Assembly: GCA_039090855.1 (NCBI GenBank)
Contig: CM076996.1
Span: forward strand, 52,852,469 to 52,916,468
Length of the DNA: 64,000 nt
Reading direction: 5' to 3'
From: Macrothele yani
Lineage: Eukaryota > Arthropoda > Arachnida > Araneae > Macrothelidae
Program-made: the position numbers and the translations under genes
Shown: positions 10,446 to 22,717 of the stretch, piece after piece
How the letters are laid out: every line of letters begins with the position of its first letter
Numbering within the stretch: the first letter of the stretch is position 1
Notes under the pieces: model-generated
What the model saw: only the letters and a program-made list of their open reading frames with translations
What the model was told of the DNA's origin: nothing
Database searches by the model: none

Positions 10446-12358
10446 TTATGCTGTCTTTTCCTTTTTCCCATGAAAGCTCCTTTTGTCACTTTGTCTCTTG
10501 TAGGCAGTATGCGGGCCTTCTCTGTGCAGCATCCAACAATTGTCCGCAATCATATTGACGTTCCACCTACCTTGGTATCTACGCTCCATCTCCTTGATAT
10601 CTTGGTGAAATCTTTCCCCCTGTTCTTCACTAACAGCACAAAGATTTTCGGGAAAGTAGTCCAAATGCGATTTTAAAAAATGCACTTTCAAACTCGTCGA
10701 ACAACCCAAGTTTTTTAATTTCGTTAACATGTTTTCCACGATACATTTAAAGTTGGGGTCCTTAAAGTTCCCGAGGAATTTTTTGACGACTTCCTTAAAA
10801 GCTCCCCAGGCCTCTTTTTCACTCAAAACCATTTTACTTTCAAACACTTCATCTGTAAAAAGTTTCCGAATATCTGGACCTACGGAAACACCTTCTTTTA
10901 GTTTTGCTTCCGACAGTCCTGGAAACTTGTTGCCAACATATTTAAAGCACTCTCCTTCTTTTGATAGAGCCTTAACAAATTGTTACATCAAGCCAAGCTT
11001 GATGTGAAGTGGAGGCAAGAGGACTTTACTGGGATCAACCAAACTTTCCTTTACTACATTTTTGTTTCCAAGTTTTAATGCTTTCCTATGCGGCCACTCC
11101 TTTTTGATCCAGCGATTGCCCTTATCCCGACTGTCCCATTCAAACGAGAAGCAAGGGTACTTGGTGTATCCTGCTTGTTGTCCAAGAAGCATGGAAAGCA
11201 CTTTTAGATCACCGCATATCGTCCATTCAATATCTTTATATTTCAATTTGGTGAGAATCAAAGCTAAATTCTCGTAACATTCTTTCAGGTACACAGAATG
11301 CCCTAATGGCACTGAAGCATACTTGCTGCCATTATGCAGAAGCACTGCTTTGAGGCTTCTTTTTGACGAGTCAATAAAGAGCCTCCACTCGTTTACGTCA
11401 TACTGCATATTAAACATCTCCATCAATCCAGGGACATTGCTACAGTAAACCAAGCCACTATCTTGAGAAAAGTATGGAACGAAATCTGTTTCTCTCTTTC
11501 TGAACCATGAGAAAGAGGTACCAGGAGCCAATAAATTCTTTTCCTTTAGCCTAGAGCCTAAGAGTTCTGCAGATTCTTTAGAAAGGCCCAAATCTCTGAC
11601 TAAATCATTCAATTCCAGCTGGGAAAAAGGTTGGGGCTCGCTGCTATCTGAAACACAGTGAAAGTCCTCGTCATACGCCTGACCTTCGTCTTCAAAGTCT
11701 TCAGGAATGTCTTCTAGTTTCTCAGTAGGTTTAGGTACAGGTATTTCTGAGCTATGAGGAACAGGGTGTATTGCGGACGGGAGGTTTGGATAAAATATTT
11801 CTCTCTTATTAATTAAATTGTACCCCTGCACGTTACATGAACAGAAGTAGCAGTCATCACTATGATTTTTAGATTCCTCCAGATCATAGGGATTCCAAAA
11901 CGGAAAGACTTTTTTGTGCCTTTTGACCACTTTTGCAATTCTTCTAACAAGGGTAACACACTTTATGTGGGGCCCATGACTTATTCTGGTGACCAAGTTT
12001 TACACCGAAATATGCATAATACCCTTTTTTTTTTTTTTTTAATTGGAGGTTTAACGACCACCGTGAGCAACTCAATGGGCTATAAGCAGTCGCCCGTCCC
12101 TAATTTAGGGTCACTGGTTCCAGGGAAGGGAGAGAGCCAGTGCCGTAAGACAAACACAACATCCATGCCTGACCGGGATTCGAACCCGGACCCCTTACGG
12201 ACGAATGATCAGAGGCCAACGCCTTAGACCACTGCGCCACCGGGGCGGCACACTTTCTTCACAAAATCTGTTATATTTCTCTGGTGTTTCTTCACTACAA
12301 ATTCCCCACAAATATAACAAAAGGAATCAGGTGAATTAAGACAAGCCATTGCTGCCAT
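10446..12358 (-). pseudogene. Putative transposase of unclassified family (element 2)
   Basis: Homologue of the element 1 protein, about 600 residues if rejoined. From ATG near 12358: Cys-rich N terminus (FCYICGEF, then DCYFC), PHKVCYPC-type sequence beyond the SINE, then FIDSSK (about 11370), TICGDLK (about 11210), CFSFEWDSR (about 11140), LHIKLGL (about 11000) and EEQGERFHQD (about 10610), ending YKRQSDKRSF. The second Cys of the CxxC seen in element 1 is Phe here (CFSF). Breaks: a SINE at about 12025-12249, frameshift near 11990, stop after LHIKLGLM at about 10985. Everything else from 11996 to 10446 is open, so decay is recent or selection lasted longer than for element 1. The DDE role is inferred from motif order. 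Confidence 0.75.
12025..12249 (-). mobile_element. tRNA-derived SINE (family 1) inside element 2 coding sequence
   Basis: Reverse-orientation copy: poly-T, then the reverse complement of the body, B box and A box, ending at 'ccaccggggcggc'. It splits the codons for the FVKKVYYAYFG region of the transposase. I could not define a clean target duplication. Confidence 0.9.
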
Positions 12359-12698
12359 TTAGTACATTTTATAGGTTAAAACTTTAAATATGAAAACTAT
12401 AAAAATGAGTATACTCATCCGCTGCGGGAAAAAAATTTTAACCTCTACAGATATAACACCTTGAGAAAAATTGCACTGCTCAGCACACAACCGTTTCACT
12501 CAAAGATCAAAGTACAACTGAGCAGAGAGCGGGAAGCGTGGAATAGGGGAGAGGAACGAAAGGGAGTGAGTCATCAACTAACTCATTTCCGGTCACACTT
12601 GATGTTCCTGGAATGCTCCTCATGATAACGACTGTTGAATCATGGGGATTTTTAACGTAGGCTCTCGACGAATAAGAGCCATTTTGAAGTAAAATCTG

Positions 12699-12927
12699 GC
12701 CGCCCCGGTGGCGCAGTGGTCTAAGGCGCTGGCCTCTGATCATTCGTTCGTAAGGGGTCCGGGTTCGAATCCCGGTCAGGCATGGATGTTGTGTTTGTCT
12801 TACGGCACTGGCTCTCTCCCTTCCCTGGAACCAGTGACCCTAAATTAGGGACGGGCGACTGCTTATAGCCCATTGAGTTGCTCACGGTGGTCGTTAAACC
12901 TCCAATCAAAAAAAAAAAAAATAAATA
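12699..12927 (+). mobile_element. tRNA-derived SINE (family 1) in the 5' non-coding part of element 2
   Basis: Full-length copy with A and B boxes and A-rich tail. Flanked by the perfect 12-bp duplication AAGTAAAATCTG (12687-12698 and 12928-12939). Confidence 0.93.
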
Positions 12928-13239
12928 AAGTAAAATCTGTCCAAACAAAACTTATTTTTGGACATATTACTTGAAAATTGTTTTTTTTTTTTCGCACCAG
13001 AGACTGCCCTAAAAATCTCCAGTTTTCGCCAGTAATGACGACTTATGACACTAAATGCTCATTCCCTTCCTTAGTAGATTATAACACAATGGATTGGTGG
13101 CTACGAAAATCAAAATTTTCAATTTGTGAACAAATGGTACGTGATGGAATTTTTTGACTATTTTTCCTGAAATCAGCATCCAAAAATTTATCAGAATCAG
13201 CTATTGGTTTCTGAACAATTTTTTGGTTGCAGGCCTGTG

Positions 13240-14484
13240 ATAATCACAACCAAGATATAAGGATTTCGAGAGGATTTATCAACAAAACACAAACATTTAT
13301 TAAATAATCAGTTAGGTTCTGACGGCGGTGGATTAACCTTCCTCTAGCATCGGGTTTCTCTAAAGCTTAGATCTGACGGGTGCGTAGATAGGAAATCTAG
13401 GAGAAAAATATCTAAGTCCTGTCTTTCGGTGTTGTCGTTCCAGAGAGAATCTACCCACTCACTATTAGGTAGATCTGTATCTCTGGAAATACTATTATTA
13501 GCCTAACTCGTGCTTCCCTGTCGTTACGAATTCAATCTTAGCCAGTACTGAGAATGGACTTTCTGTAGAGGAATATCTTTTACGCAAGCGGGATTCCCTG
13601 ACCAGGACCTGTAGCGCTGCAACCAAAAACCCTATCTCTCCAAAGATAGTGCGCTGGCTAACCTCATCCAGAGCCTCGGACTTCCGCATAACTGGAGCGT
13701 CCGTCTGCTCACAAAAAAAAAAGAAAAAAAGGAAAACGCTTCGCGTCCCCTTACCGGAGAACTACTCTCTCCGCTGGACGAAAGCAGACTGACTAATAGG
13801 TTCAAGGTCTTTAGATATATCTCATGGAATAGGTTCCCGAGACCTGCTCTTCTCACCTCCTCTGCACTACACATGCGCGAAGCCCCCGGCGCCAACACCC
13901 TCTCGCCGACCTGCTAACATGCCGCTCTTCTCCTGCCCCGCGTTTCTCCTTTGACGTCACGCGCCTGCTAATCCCTGGCGTCGGCAAGGCGTACTTAACT
14001 GATGGGTTTTAATCCTACCTTTCGTGTCCCTGCGGTCCGTCAGATCTATCCATTAGGAAGTGCACCCTTTGAGAAAGTAATCCTACCGCCGAAGTACATT
14101 CTTACAGTAACACAATATACATTGTTATATCTACATAAAGGTGGATGGCTGGTTTTCCAGACTTTTAGGCGTCTGTGCAACGCTGACAATGTACAGCGAA
14201 AGTCGCGATGTATTTGAAGATGTTATCAGTTCGTTGGAAAGGCCTCTCCCTTTCTAAGGCGTGAGAAAACTTAGGTTCTTTGTCTGAGGATCTCGACATC
14301 GAAAAATTGTTCTCGAACCTTCTGTCGCCTTCTTGGGCTTTGTACCGTCTTACTTTTCTTTGGGAAAAAGTAGCATAATGTCCAGTTCATTATATTTTAA
14401 CATAATTAATATGTCCGTTCTTACAGAATGCTTTTGTCGTGGTTCCTAATTGTTTAAAGGATGTTTGACTCAAAACCAATTGTA
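13240..14484. other. No gene recognised
   Basis: About 1.2 kb, GC-richer than its surroundings around 13,500-13,960. Two overlapping minus-strand frames (13498-13898) are Arg/Ser-rich with no known domain. Could hold an exon, but nothing I see supports one. Confidence 0.4.
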
Positions 14485-15321
14485 TGGTGAAACCCCCATT
14501 AACGAACACCTCCGAACAACAGTAACCTCCGAGTAACGGCAAGTTTTGATTGGTACAGAACAGCTGCCCTAGGATTAACATTAATAACCCCCAAACAGCA
14601 AAACCTCTTGACAGCCGCTAAGGGACACCTCAGTCAGGCCCGAAAGAGATCAAATGGACACCTTGTCTTTTAGGATTTTACACACTACCTTCGGCACTTA
14701 CGCGAAAGGGATAAGATAGGAATAAAACATGCCCTCGATCTCCATGGGTTGGATTACAAGTACCATGATGTGTCTAAGTGAAAAGAAAAGAATTCAGGTT
14801 TAGTTGTACGTGAGGTGAATTCCAGCTCCTGTGCATGTTTCAGTCACAACCTGGGGGGGAGGGGATTGCTGGCGCGTGAAATGTTTTCCTTGGCGGCGGT
14901 ATATCTTTGATTGGTCCCAGCCGGTTCTGTTCCTATTTTTCGGCGCTCGGCTAGCTAAATGTGCAGTTACACTTCACTGTCTAGCATTTTAATTTCTTTC
15001 CCTTTCCTTTAGCGCACTCTGAACTTAACCTCTTAGATTGATATTTCTAAAGGGAAGTTTGAGACAACGGATGTGACACCACTTTTCTAAAATCCTCTAC
15101 ACCACGATTTTATTTTAAATTGTTATATTGAGTTTCATTCAGCATTCTACCTATGGAGAAAGCTCTGAAAGAGTTTTCTTTGCACTTAAGCTTTGTACAA
15201 TTCTTCTTCTTTTGTACCAAAGCAACTGATTAGCGATGTTAACCTAGGCCTAACCACCAAACAACGGCTCCTCTCAACGGTCTCTTGTCCGAGAAGCGAC
15301 CGTTATTCGGAAGTTTCACAG
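14485..15321. mobile_element. Pogo-like MITE (non-autonomous)
   Basis: Left end GGTGAAACCCCCATTAACG and right end (reverse complement) TGTGAAACTTCCGAATAACG resemble each other and the pogo/Tigger terminal pattern of GAAAC...AACG. TA lies on both sides (14483-14484 and 15322-15323), as expected of Tc1/mariner/pogo elements. No transposase frame inside, so non-autonomous. The TIR match is imperfect, hence moderate confidence. Confidence 0.5.
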
Positions 15322-16084
15322 TATTTTCATTTTTATATCACGAGACGCCGACAGTTTTACTTGAAAGAAAAAGAATAAAGAAAGATCGATCGATCGAGCT
15401 GCAACACACAGCAGGGCTGCGTGCAAACATGGAATCAGAGTCTATCAAACGTCCTTAGCGTCGAATGTAGTACGTGGAAACAGTTTCTCGAAGTCCGTTC
15501 TTGTTTCATACAATGAATATACCAGTGGCGGCTCGTGGTGTAAAATGCTGGTGAGGCGAACGGTCTTGATGTAAATCAGTAAAACATATGTTATTGAAAA
15601 ATATATAAATTCGTATAACGTTATATGAACATATATATATATAAGTGGCGTAGCCGGGGGGGTCGTGGTTTGCACCCCCTAAGTAGGCGAGACAGTTAGC
15701 TTTTTCTAAGTACGTTTTATAGATCATTTCCCTATTTAAATTCATTGATTTTTACATAACTTACAATGTAATACAAATAAATTACATTGATACATAATAT
15801 CAATGTAATTTCTTGATAATAGAAGAGAAAGTAAAGCAAAGCGGCCAAAGAAGTTGCTTTATTAAATTTTTATTAAAACAACTATAATTTATTGCATTTT
15901 CTTCATTTTACTAAATTAGCTTCGTTTTGTATTAATGTTAAAGATGTGCGTACGTACCAATAGAAAAATATTTGTCGAAGCGCCCCCCCCCCAAATTGTT
16001 ACATGTACTTATACACAGTTATACAACAGAAGTGCAGAACCCCCCCCACCCCACCCCCCTCAAAAAGTTTCATGTCAAAGGCAG

Positions 16085-16255
16085 TATCACCCATCGGATA
16101 TCTTTGAAGTCCTGGGTTCGAGTCGGCTGAATCATTAAATTCCGCTGAGATTCGGAAGTCTCGTTAAGCCATTGGTCTCGGGTAGGCGCCTTGTTATAAA
16201 CAGCTGTAAACCCCCATCCCTTAGGGCTTCAGCCCATGCCATTTAGCCCTTATAT
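16085..16255 (+). mobile_element. Possible tRNA-derived SINE relic inside the hAT
   Basis: A B-box-like 'gggttcgagtc' follows a weak A box, with a body including 'gtctcgttaagccattgg' and 'ttcagcccatgccatttagc'. Looks like a third, older SINE type; no target duplication or tail visible. Confidence 0.35.
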
Positions 16256-16859
16256 ACAAATATTATTAAACAGTAATGGAATAAAATTATAGAAATATAT
16301 GAAACACGGCGTGGGGAGTCTTTCTTCACGAAAAAATCCAAAAATTTTAGAGGGAAAATGTGCATATGCCACTATATATATGTGTGTGTGTGTGTAATAT
16401 ACGCTACCTTTGCAACAATATTTTTATGAAAACAATTATTCGATAATTTTACAACAAAGAAAGAAATATTTCACCTGTATTCTTTTATGTAATACACTTG
16501 AGCGAAAATACGCAATTTGTGCGGTTTCTTTAGCTAGTCAATGCGTCACTCACATCCCAACGCCAGTCGGAGATCCACTTCTTAAAAAATTCAAAGTAAA
16601 TCATTTGAATAGAAATTGTTTTCTCACGAAATGTTTCTTGAGCTTGAATAAAAGTCACAGTTCGATTGGCATATTAGTGAAGATGCATTTAGCACGGGTC
16701 ACAAACTGAAGTCCAGGCTCGTGATAACTATGTACAGGAGAAGTCAAGCTAAGGAAGCACATTTCTATATAAAAAAAGTATTAGGTAATTTAAACCTGGA
16801 ATTAAAAACAGAGGAATACGATATTAATTTGCTTTGGTCTCGAACAGAATGCTTTCAGT

Positions 16860-19046
16860 TTATGTTTTATAAATAAGTTCAATTCTGCGATTCTTTTTGG
16901 CTGCAAATTTGTCTATGATCAGATCATAAAATGGTTGAGTGGACATTAGATGGTTCAGCAATTCTTTCTCGATTGAAATTTTAGCGAGTGAAGACAAACG
17001 ATCTTGTGCCGTTGTATTACGGAGGTAAGTCTTAATTCTCTTCAAACAAGAAAAACTCCTTTCAGCAGAAGAACTTGTTGATGCCAGTGTCAATACAAGA
17101 GAAAATAATTAGTAGGCTTCTGGTAACACATCTTTCAGCTCGTTTTCTTTCATTGTTTTCAAGGTTTTCTGAACACTGAGTTCCCTGAAGTTGTGATCAT
17201 TATATAAAAAATCTAATTCGTTTTTTAGTCGTTGTGTGTCTGTAAAAATGTTTGGATAAATTTTTTTGAGATTGTTAAGGGCACTGGATGGAAATGACTC
17301 TGAATAACTATGGTATTTTGAGCTGTCAACCAGCTGCAGGAACTCGAGCTTTCCCATATCTTCAAATCTGGTATTTATTTGGACTATTATGCTGTCAACG
17401 ATTTCGTAAAACAAAATTTTGTAATAGTTTTCCACTTCTTCTTCAGTCAAATGTTTCTTTTGGTGACATTTAGGAACTCCACTCAAACTAATTGCTTCAC
17501 TGAAATGTTTCAAGTAAGTGGTTACATTCCTTTTCTTATTTATTCGTTCGCAACATTGTTTAATTTGTCTTTGGCAATAACTGATATCTAAAGTCTTTTT
17601 TTGTAAAACATCAAACAGTACATCCGTAATTCCAAAAATGTCATCAAAAATCAGTGATAAAAAAGCAAATTCAAAATTAGTGAAATTTTTCAAATATCCT
17701 ATGGCTCCGTTGATTGATTCTGCCGTTAATTCCGGGTCATTCATTATGTTTTCAAACACATTCTTTAGTTTGCCCCATTCGCTTACAATTAAACGCAAAA
17801 TTTGCGAACGTGATGCCCAACGTGTTTCCGCTATTTGAGGAATCCGTTTCCCAACAACTGAATCTGCTACGTGGGTTCTCTTGGCAGATTTATGAAAAAA
17901 TGAGGGTATGCTGGATACAGTTGCGAAATATATGCGACATTTTACAATACTTTTGCACCCCTGTTGTAGGACAAGGTTAAGGCGGTGGGCGAAACAGTGG
18001 GTAAACAAATCTTGCGGGGCTTCTAGCTTGACTCTTTTCTGCAGACCGCTCAACTCTCCAGCCATAACGCTTGCACCATCATAACACTGGCCTACTAACT
18101 TTGATTTAAAATCAAACTCCTCCAAAACCGATGCTAGCAGATCATACAGTGCCACAGCAGTCCTGTCAGTGCTGATATCATAAAAACCAAGGAAGTGCTC
18201 AACTACTTCACAATTTGAGTCCAATATGTATCTGACAATTATTGAACACTGTGATTTTTGAGTAATATCAGTTGTATCGTCAACTTGCACTGAAAAAAAT
18301 TTTGACTCATTAATTTCGCTTTTAACACATTCGTTTATATATTCATGAATACACTCCAGTAAATCATTCTGTATCGTTTTAGATTGTCCAGAAAATAAGC
18401 TTCGTATTTCTTCAAAATGTGCTTTTAATTCTGGGGTGCTCCTACGAAGTAACAAATGGAACATCTCCTTGAAATTACCTTTATTTAATGAGGAAATAGA
18501 TTCATCATGTCCTCGAAAAGGCAGTTCTTGCTTGCTTAGAACGACAACTAAATCGATTATATGTTCCATAAAAAGCCTATTTAGTCTGACCTTTTCATTA
18601 AACTTAGCTTTATGAAGAGCAGCATTTTCTTTGAGCATATCAGAAATAGTGTTTATATTTTTTTTCCATTCGTTTCAGACCTACGTGATTAGTTATATGC
18701 TCTTTAGAGCTTTCGTGCAATTTTGCACTATGAGAAAAGTTTTTCAGATAAAAAAACCCGTTGTATTCCACACATTTTTCTTATTGCTCAAAAGTAAACA
18801 TGGCCAGCAAAAGACAGTTTGCTTGTAATAGCTACCAGAAAGCCAGGGGAAAATCTCGTACCATGATTTATTGAAAGACCTAAAAAATGATTTGCCGCAC
18901 TTCTTATCTTTAGATATTGAACTTATTATAGGCGTCGGTCTTCCAGATATGAGAACATCCCTTTTATCATAATCTTTCCAGTGTTTAAAAGGAATTTCTT
19001 CCAGAACACAAATCACGTCGTTTGTTGGGCCATTCATATTTTCCAA
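16860..19046 (-). pseudogene. hAT transposase, ZMYM1-like (nearly intact)
   Basis: From 19046: an N-terminal TTF/BED-like zinc-finger region (FPWLSGSYYKQTVFCWPC), then the catalytic domain of the DUF4371 type with VDDTTD (about 18275, first Asp) and CYDGASVMAG (about 18065, second Asp). The C-terminal hAT dimerisation segment, containing the Glu, has SSSAERSFSCLKRIKTYLR (about 17010-17070). Only three lesions: two single-base shifts at homopolymers (the poly-T near 18755 and poly-A near 18655) and one TAA at about 17106-17108. Joined length is about 720-730 residues, near the family norm. The first two lesions could be read errors. The family cuts and pastes its own DNA; this copy was recently functional or close to it. 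Confidence 0.88.
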
Positions 19047-19750
19047 CCAAAATCAAAATATGCTGTTTAGTAACAATAACAAAATAAAAAAGAAGAAAAA
19101 CTCAACATTACTATGAACTAGCCAACACCCGCAGAAGAGAGGATTGAAAACACCCTACAAAAAGTTAGACTCAAATACACTCTGACGAATAGTTAAAGCT
19201 ACGTAGAAATCATCCTACTCCAAAGCATATAGAGGCGAACGGCGTCATCGCCTGTAAAACCACTTTTTACCTAGGTCATCTGCTCATTATCCCGCGCCCA
19301 TTGGATACACAATCCTTGGGTTCTCCAATAACAGCAGAGATGCGATTCTAGTTTAAGCGAAATGGAGGGTCGCCTCAGAAATTTCCTTTCTCACTGGAAG
19401 TCCGGCACCTCCTTAGGTAGACCGTGGGGGTGGGGGGTTCACTCTGTAAGGCTCTTCTCTAATCCCCAGTTCCCAAAACCGGCTTCTCATCGAGACGATT
19501 CAGCTGGTCGCCTCTAAGCGCTTAAAACATGCAGCTGCTTTGCAAAAATAATGATTCATTCCTCTTCTTGAAAGCCTTTTTTTTACCTAATTCATGAATC
19601 ACAATGTAAATTTCAGTGTTTCATTTATCCTGCAAAGTTCTTATATCTTTGTTACTGACCGAAGTTTTTTTTTTCACTTCTCATTCTGCGGAATTTCAGG
19701 TGAGGCGGCGCCTCACTTGCCTCATCTGACGGGCCGCCACTGGAATATAC

Positions 19751-20495
19751 ACTGTATAGTAGGGTTTGCTTTGCAGAAAATGTCTCGACGTGAATACGTG
19801 CTGCTTCAAATAGCAAATTGGGCATTGCAGTTTCTACGACTTTCTGTAAAAAGCGTTAACACTGCAGTCTGTTTTGCTACTTTATCTGTTGTTGAATAAG
19901 TGACTCACCTGAGATAACTTACTGTGGCCCGTATAAACAGAAATCGAAAGCCGCAGTTGGCCATCACTTAACTAAATCTTAATCAGAAATATTTTTGCCA
20001 GTCAGAGGTGTATTCCACGGTACCAGGGGCGTACTGTTAGCATCCACAACCCCCTCAGTGCGGGGAGGGGCTTCATGGTTTAAAGGGCCTCTAACCTGAG
20101 CAAAAAGATTTTACAAAATTTTTGCGGAAACTTTGTATGAAACTGGTTAAATAAATAGCCAAGAATTAAGGCAGCTTTAAATGAAGTATTAAGACAAAAA
20201 GCATTTTTTTTTTTTTACGTAAAATCTTTAGAAATCATTTCCGTTGCTTCAGTTCATATAAAAACTGGATGACGTGAGAGCAGCTATTCAAAAGAACTTG
20301 AGGCCGCTTTTCACAGCCCTAGAATGTATGTGTTAACAAGAGAATGTGAAAGAAATATCAGTTTAATGAGCGGAATTTTTATACCAATGAATATAGTGTG
20401 TACAATTGTCTGCACATAACTACACATCCTTCAGAATATAATGAACTAAAAGGAGTTTCTGGGAGCCAAAAAATCGGAAACCTGTGTCATTTTTT
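19751..20495. other. No gene recognised
   Basis: Unique-looking sequence between the hAT duplication and the tandem-array element. Nothing supported on either strand. Confidence 0.5.
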
Positions 20496-22717
20496 AGCAC
20501 GTCTTTTGTAAAAAAGATCGTGCTTCTGTTATCGGTTTGTCCGTCCGTCCGTCTGTACCCACGATATCTCTGCAACTATTAGTCCGATTTGAAAAATTCT
20601 TTTTGCGTTGGGAAGTTTGAAATATGCAAATGACGATCCTTCATTTCGTTTTTTTTTTTTTACGATGTACAATTTCGCCGGTAGAGGGCATAAATGTAGA
20701 TGATGTCGAATTCAAAAATACGTTTTATTCCATATATTTGCTTCTAAACATCCGATTGATTTTTTTTATCTTTCGATTCCATTTATGTCGAACAGTATTT
20801 TAGATATAGTTCCTTTTTTCAAATTACGCTAGATTTTCCGCTAGGGGACGCAAAAATAAATTACATTTTCCCCGATAACTCTTCTTCTAAAACTCCGATT
20901 TGGAAATTTTTTTCTTCAGCGGATACATCTCCTAGTGGAAAATCTTTTGCATATAATTTCAAATTTTTGGTAAAGAATACTTTGGCCACCAGGGGGCGTA
21001 AGTGTTCATTTTTGCTTCTGATATATTTGCCATAAAATCGGAGCTTCTAAAATATCGATTGAAAAACTTCTTTCGTGGAATGATGCCACTCACATCGATA
21101 AACCTTTTCGGAATATTTTCTTCTTAAAATATTCCACAGTTTCTCCGCCAGGGGGCGTAGATGTGCATCTTATTTTTTTTCAATATCTCTACTTCTAGGA
21201 GTCCGATAAAAAAAATTTCTTCTTTGTTGCATAGTATTTTCCGTGTGACATGTTTTTCATATAATTTCAAAATTTTCAAGTAATTCATGGACTTTCCGCT
21301 AGGGGGCGTAGCGGTAAATTGCGTTTCCCCCTATATCTCTGCTTCTAAATCTCCGATTTGAAAAATTCTTTCTGCACCGGATACAGCTCCTGGTGGGAAA
21401 TCGTTTGCACATAATTTCTAATTTTTGTAAAAAGATAGTTTGGCCATTAGGGGGCGTAAATCTTAATTTCCGCTTCTGTTGTATTTGCAGCAAAATAGGA
21501 GCTTCTAAATTCTCGATTGAAAAAAACGTCGTTTGTTGACCGATACTACTCATGTCGACAAACCTTTTAGAAACACTTTCTTTTTAAAATAATGCATGGT
21601 TTCTACACCAGGGGACGTAGATGTACATCTTATTTTTTTCAATATCTCTACTTCTAGGAGTCCGATTCAAAAAATTCATTCTTTGTTGGATAGTGTATCT
21701 AGTGTGACATGTGGTTCATATAATTTCAAAATTTTCAAGTAATTCATAGACTTTCCGCTAGGGGCGTAAATGTAAATTCCGTTTCCCCCTATATCTCTGC
21801 TTCTAAATTTCCGATTTGAAAAATTCTTTCTGCACCGCATACAGTTCTTGATAGGAAATCGTTTGCACATAATTTCCAATTTTTGTAAGAAATGTTTTCG
21901 CCACAAGGTGGCGTAAGTCTTAATTTCCGCTTCTGTTGTATTTGCAGCAAAATATGAGCTTCTAAAATCTAGATTGAAAAAAAGTCGTTTGTTGACCGAT
22001 ACTACTCATGTGGACATACCTTTTACGAAAATTTTCTTCTTGAAAAAATGCATGGTTTCTACGCCAGGGGCGTATATGTATATCTTATTTTTGTCAATAT
22101 CTGTACTTCTAAGAGTACGATTTGAAAAATTCCTTCTTTGTTGGATAGTGTTTCCGATGCGAAATGTTTTTCCTATAAATTCAAAATTTTCAAGTAAATC
22201 ATAGTTTCCGCTAGGGGGTACAAAGGTAAATTGCGTTTTCTGCGTTATTTCTTCTTCTAAAGCTCTGATTTGAAAAATTCTTCCTATATCGCACACAAGA
22301 CCTGATGGAAAATATTTTTCACATAATTTCTAATGTTTGGTAAAGAATGGTTTAGCCACCAGGGGTCATAAGTATTAATTTCTGCTTCTGAAGTATTTGT
22401 TGCAAAATCTGGGCTCCTGAAAACTCGACTAATTTTTTTCTTGGACCGATACCGCTTGTATGGATAAACCTTTTGAGAATACTTTCTTCCTAAAATAATG
22501 CATGGTTTTCCCACCAGGGGTCGAAAAGTCACATCTTATTTTTGTCGATATCTCTGTTTCTAAGAGTTCGTAAGCTCACGATTCCGTTTACAGAATCGTA
22601 ACCCGATTGGAAATCTTGTTTCTTTCGTCAGATCTATTGTTTTCCATACCGGTTCCATTGACTTTGAATAGCTTTGGTAAATTTAATTTGCTTCAGAACG
22701 GATTCAAAAGACGTGCT
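20496..22717. repeat. TIR-bounded higher-order tandem array, 456-bp period
   Basis: Inside lie about four copies of a unit of roughly 456 bp. The anchor 'gatttgaaaaattctt' recurs at about 21356, 21812 and 22267; 'cgattgaaaaa' followed by 'gataaacctttt' or a variant recurs at about 21058, 21514, 21971 and 22429. Each unit consists of three or four related submodules of 110-150 bp, each with a 'cgatttgaaaaa' segment and a 'gctagggggcgta' segment. The block is bounded by AGCACGTCTTTTG (20496-20508) and its exact reverse complement (22705-22717). No transposase, no target duplication found. Related modules occur at 31,690-33,300, 35,520-35,980 and 57,309-58,075. Short frames here are products of the repeat. 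Confidence 0.8.

Larger units (their letters stand above)
10150..13239 (-). mobile_element. Unclassified TIR DNA transposon, element 2
   Basis: Left end CACAGGCCTGCAA (10150) is matched by TTGCAGGCCTGTG (ending 13239). Subterminal 'gctgatttca' occurs inverted near both ends (about 10220 and 13165), as in element 1. Immediate flanks ATAATGA (left) and ATAATCA (right) agree at 6 of 7 bases. They could be a decayed target duplication, but its length would differ from the TAA of element 1. Contains one broken minus-strand transposase-like frame and two SINEs. The TIR sequence differs from element 1, so these are two families of one group. Confidence 0.75.
15523..19742 (-). mobile_element. hAT transposon, full length, ZMYM1-like
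   Basis: Starts CAGTGGCGGCTCGTGG and ends with the reverse complement of CAGTGGCGGCCCGTC. Flanked by a perfect 8-bp duplication GAATATAC (15515-15522, 19743-19750), diagnostic of hAT insertion. 4,220 bp with one minus-strand transposase gene (16860-19046). The long non-coding part at 15523-16860 contains AT-rich filler, poly-C runs and a tRNA-like segment. Confidence 0.93.

Noticed and set aside
20496..22717. CRISPR-like array
   Set aside because: Repeats are 110-456 bp, diverged and without short constant repeats or unique spacers; this is animal-type tandem DNA.
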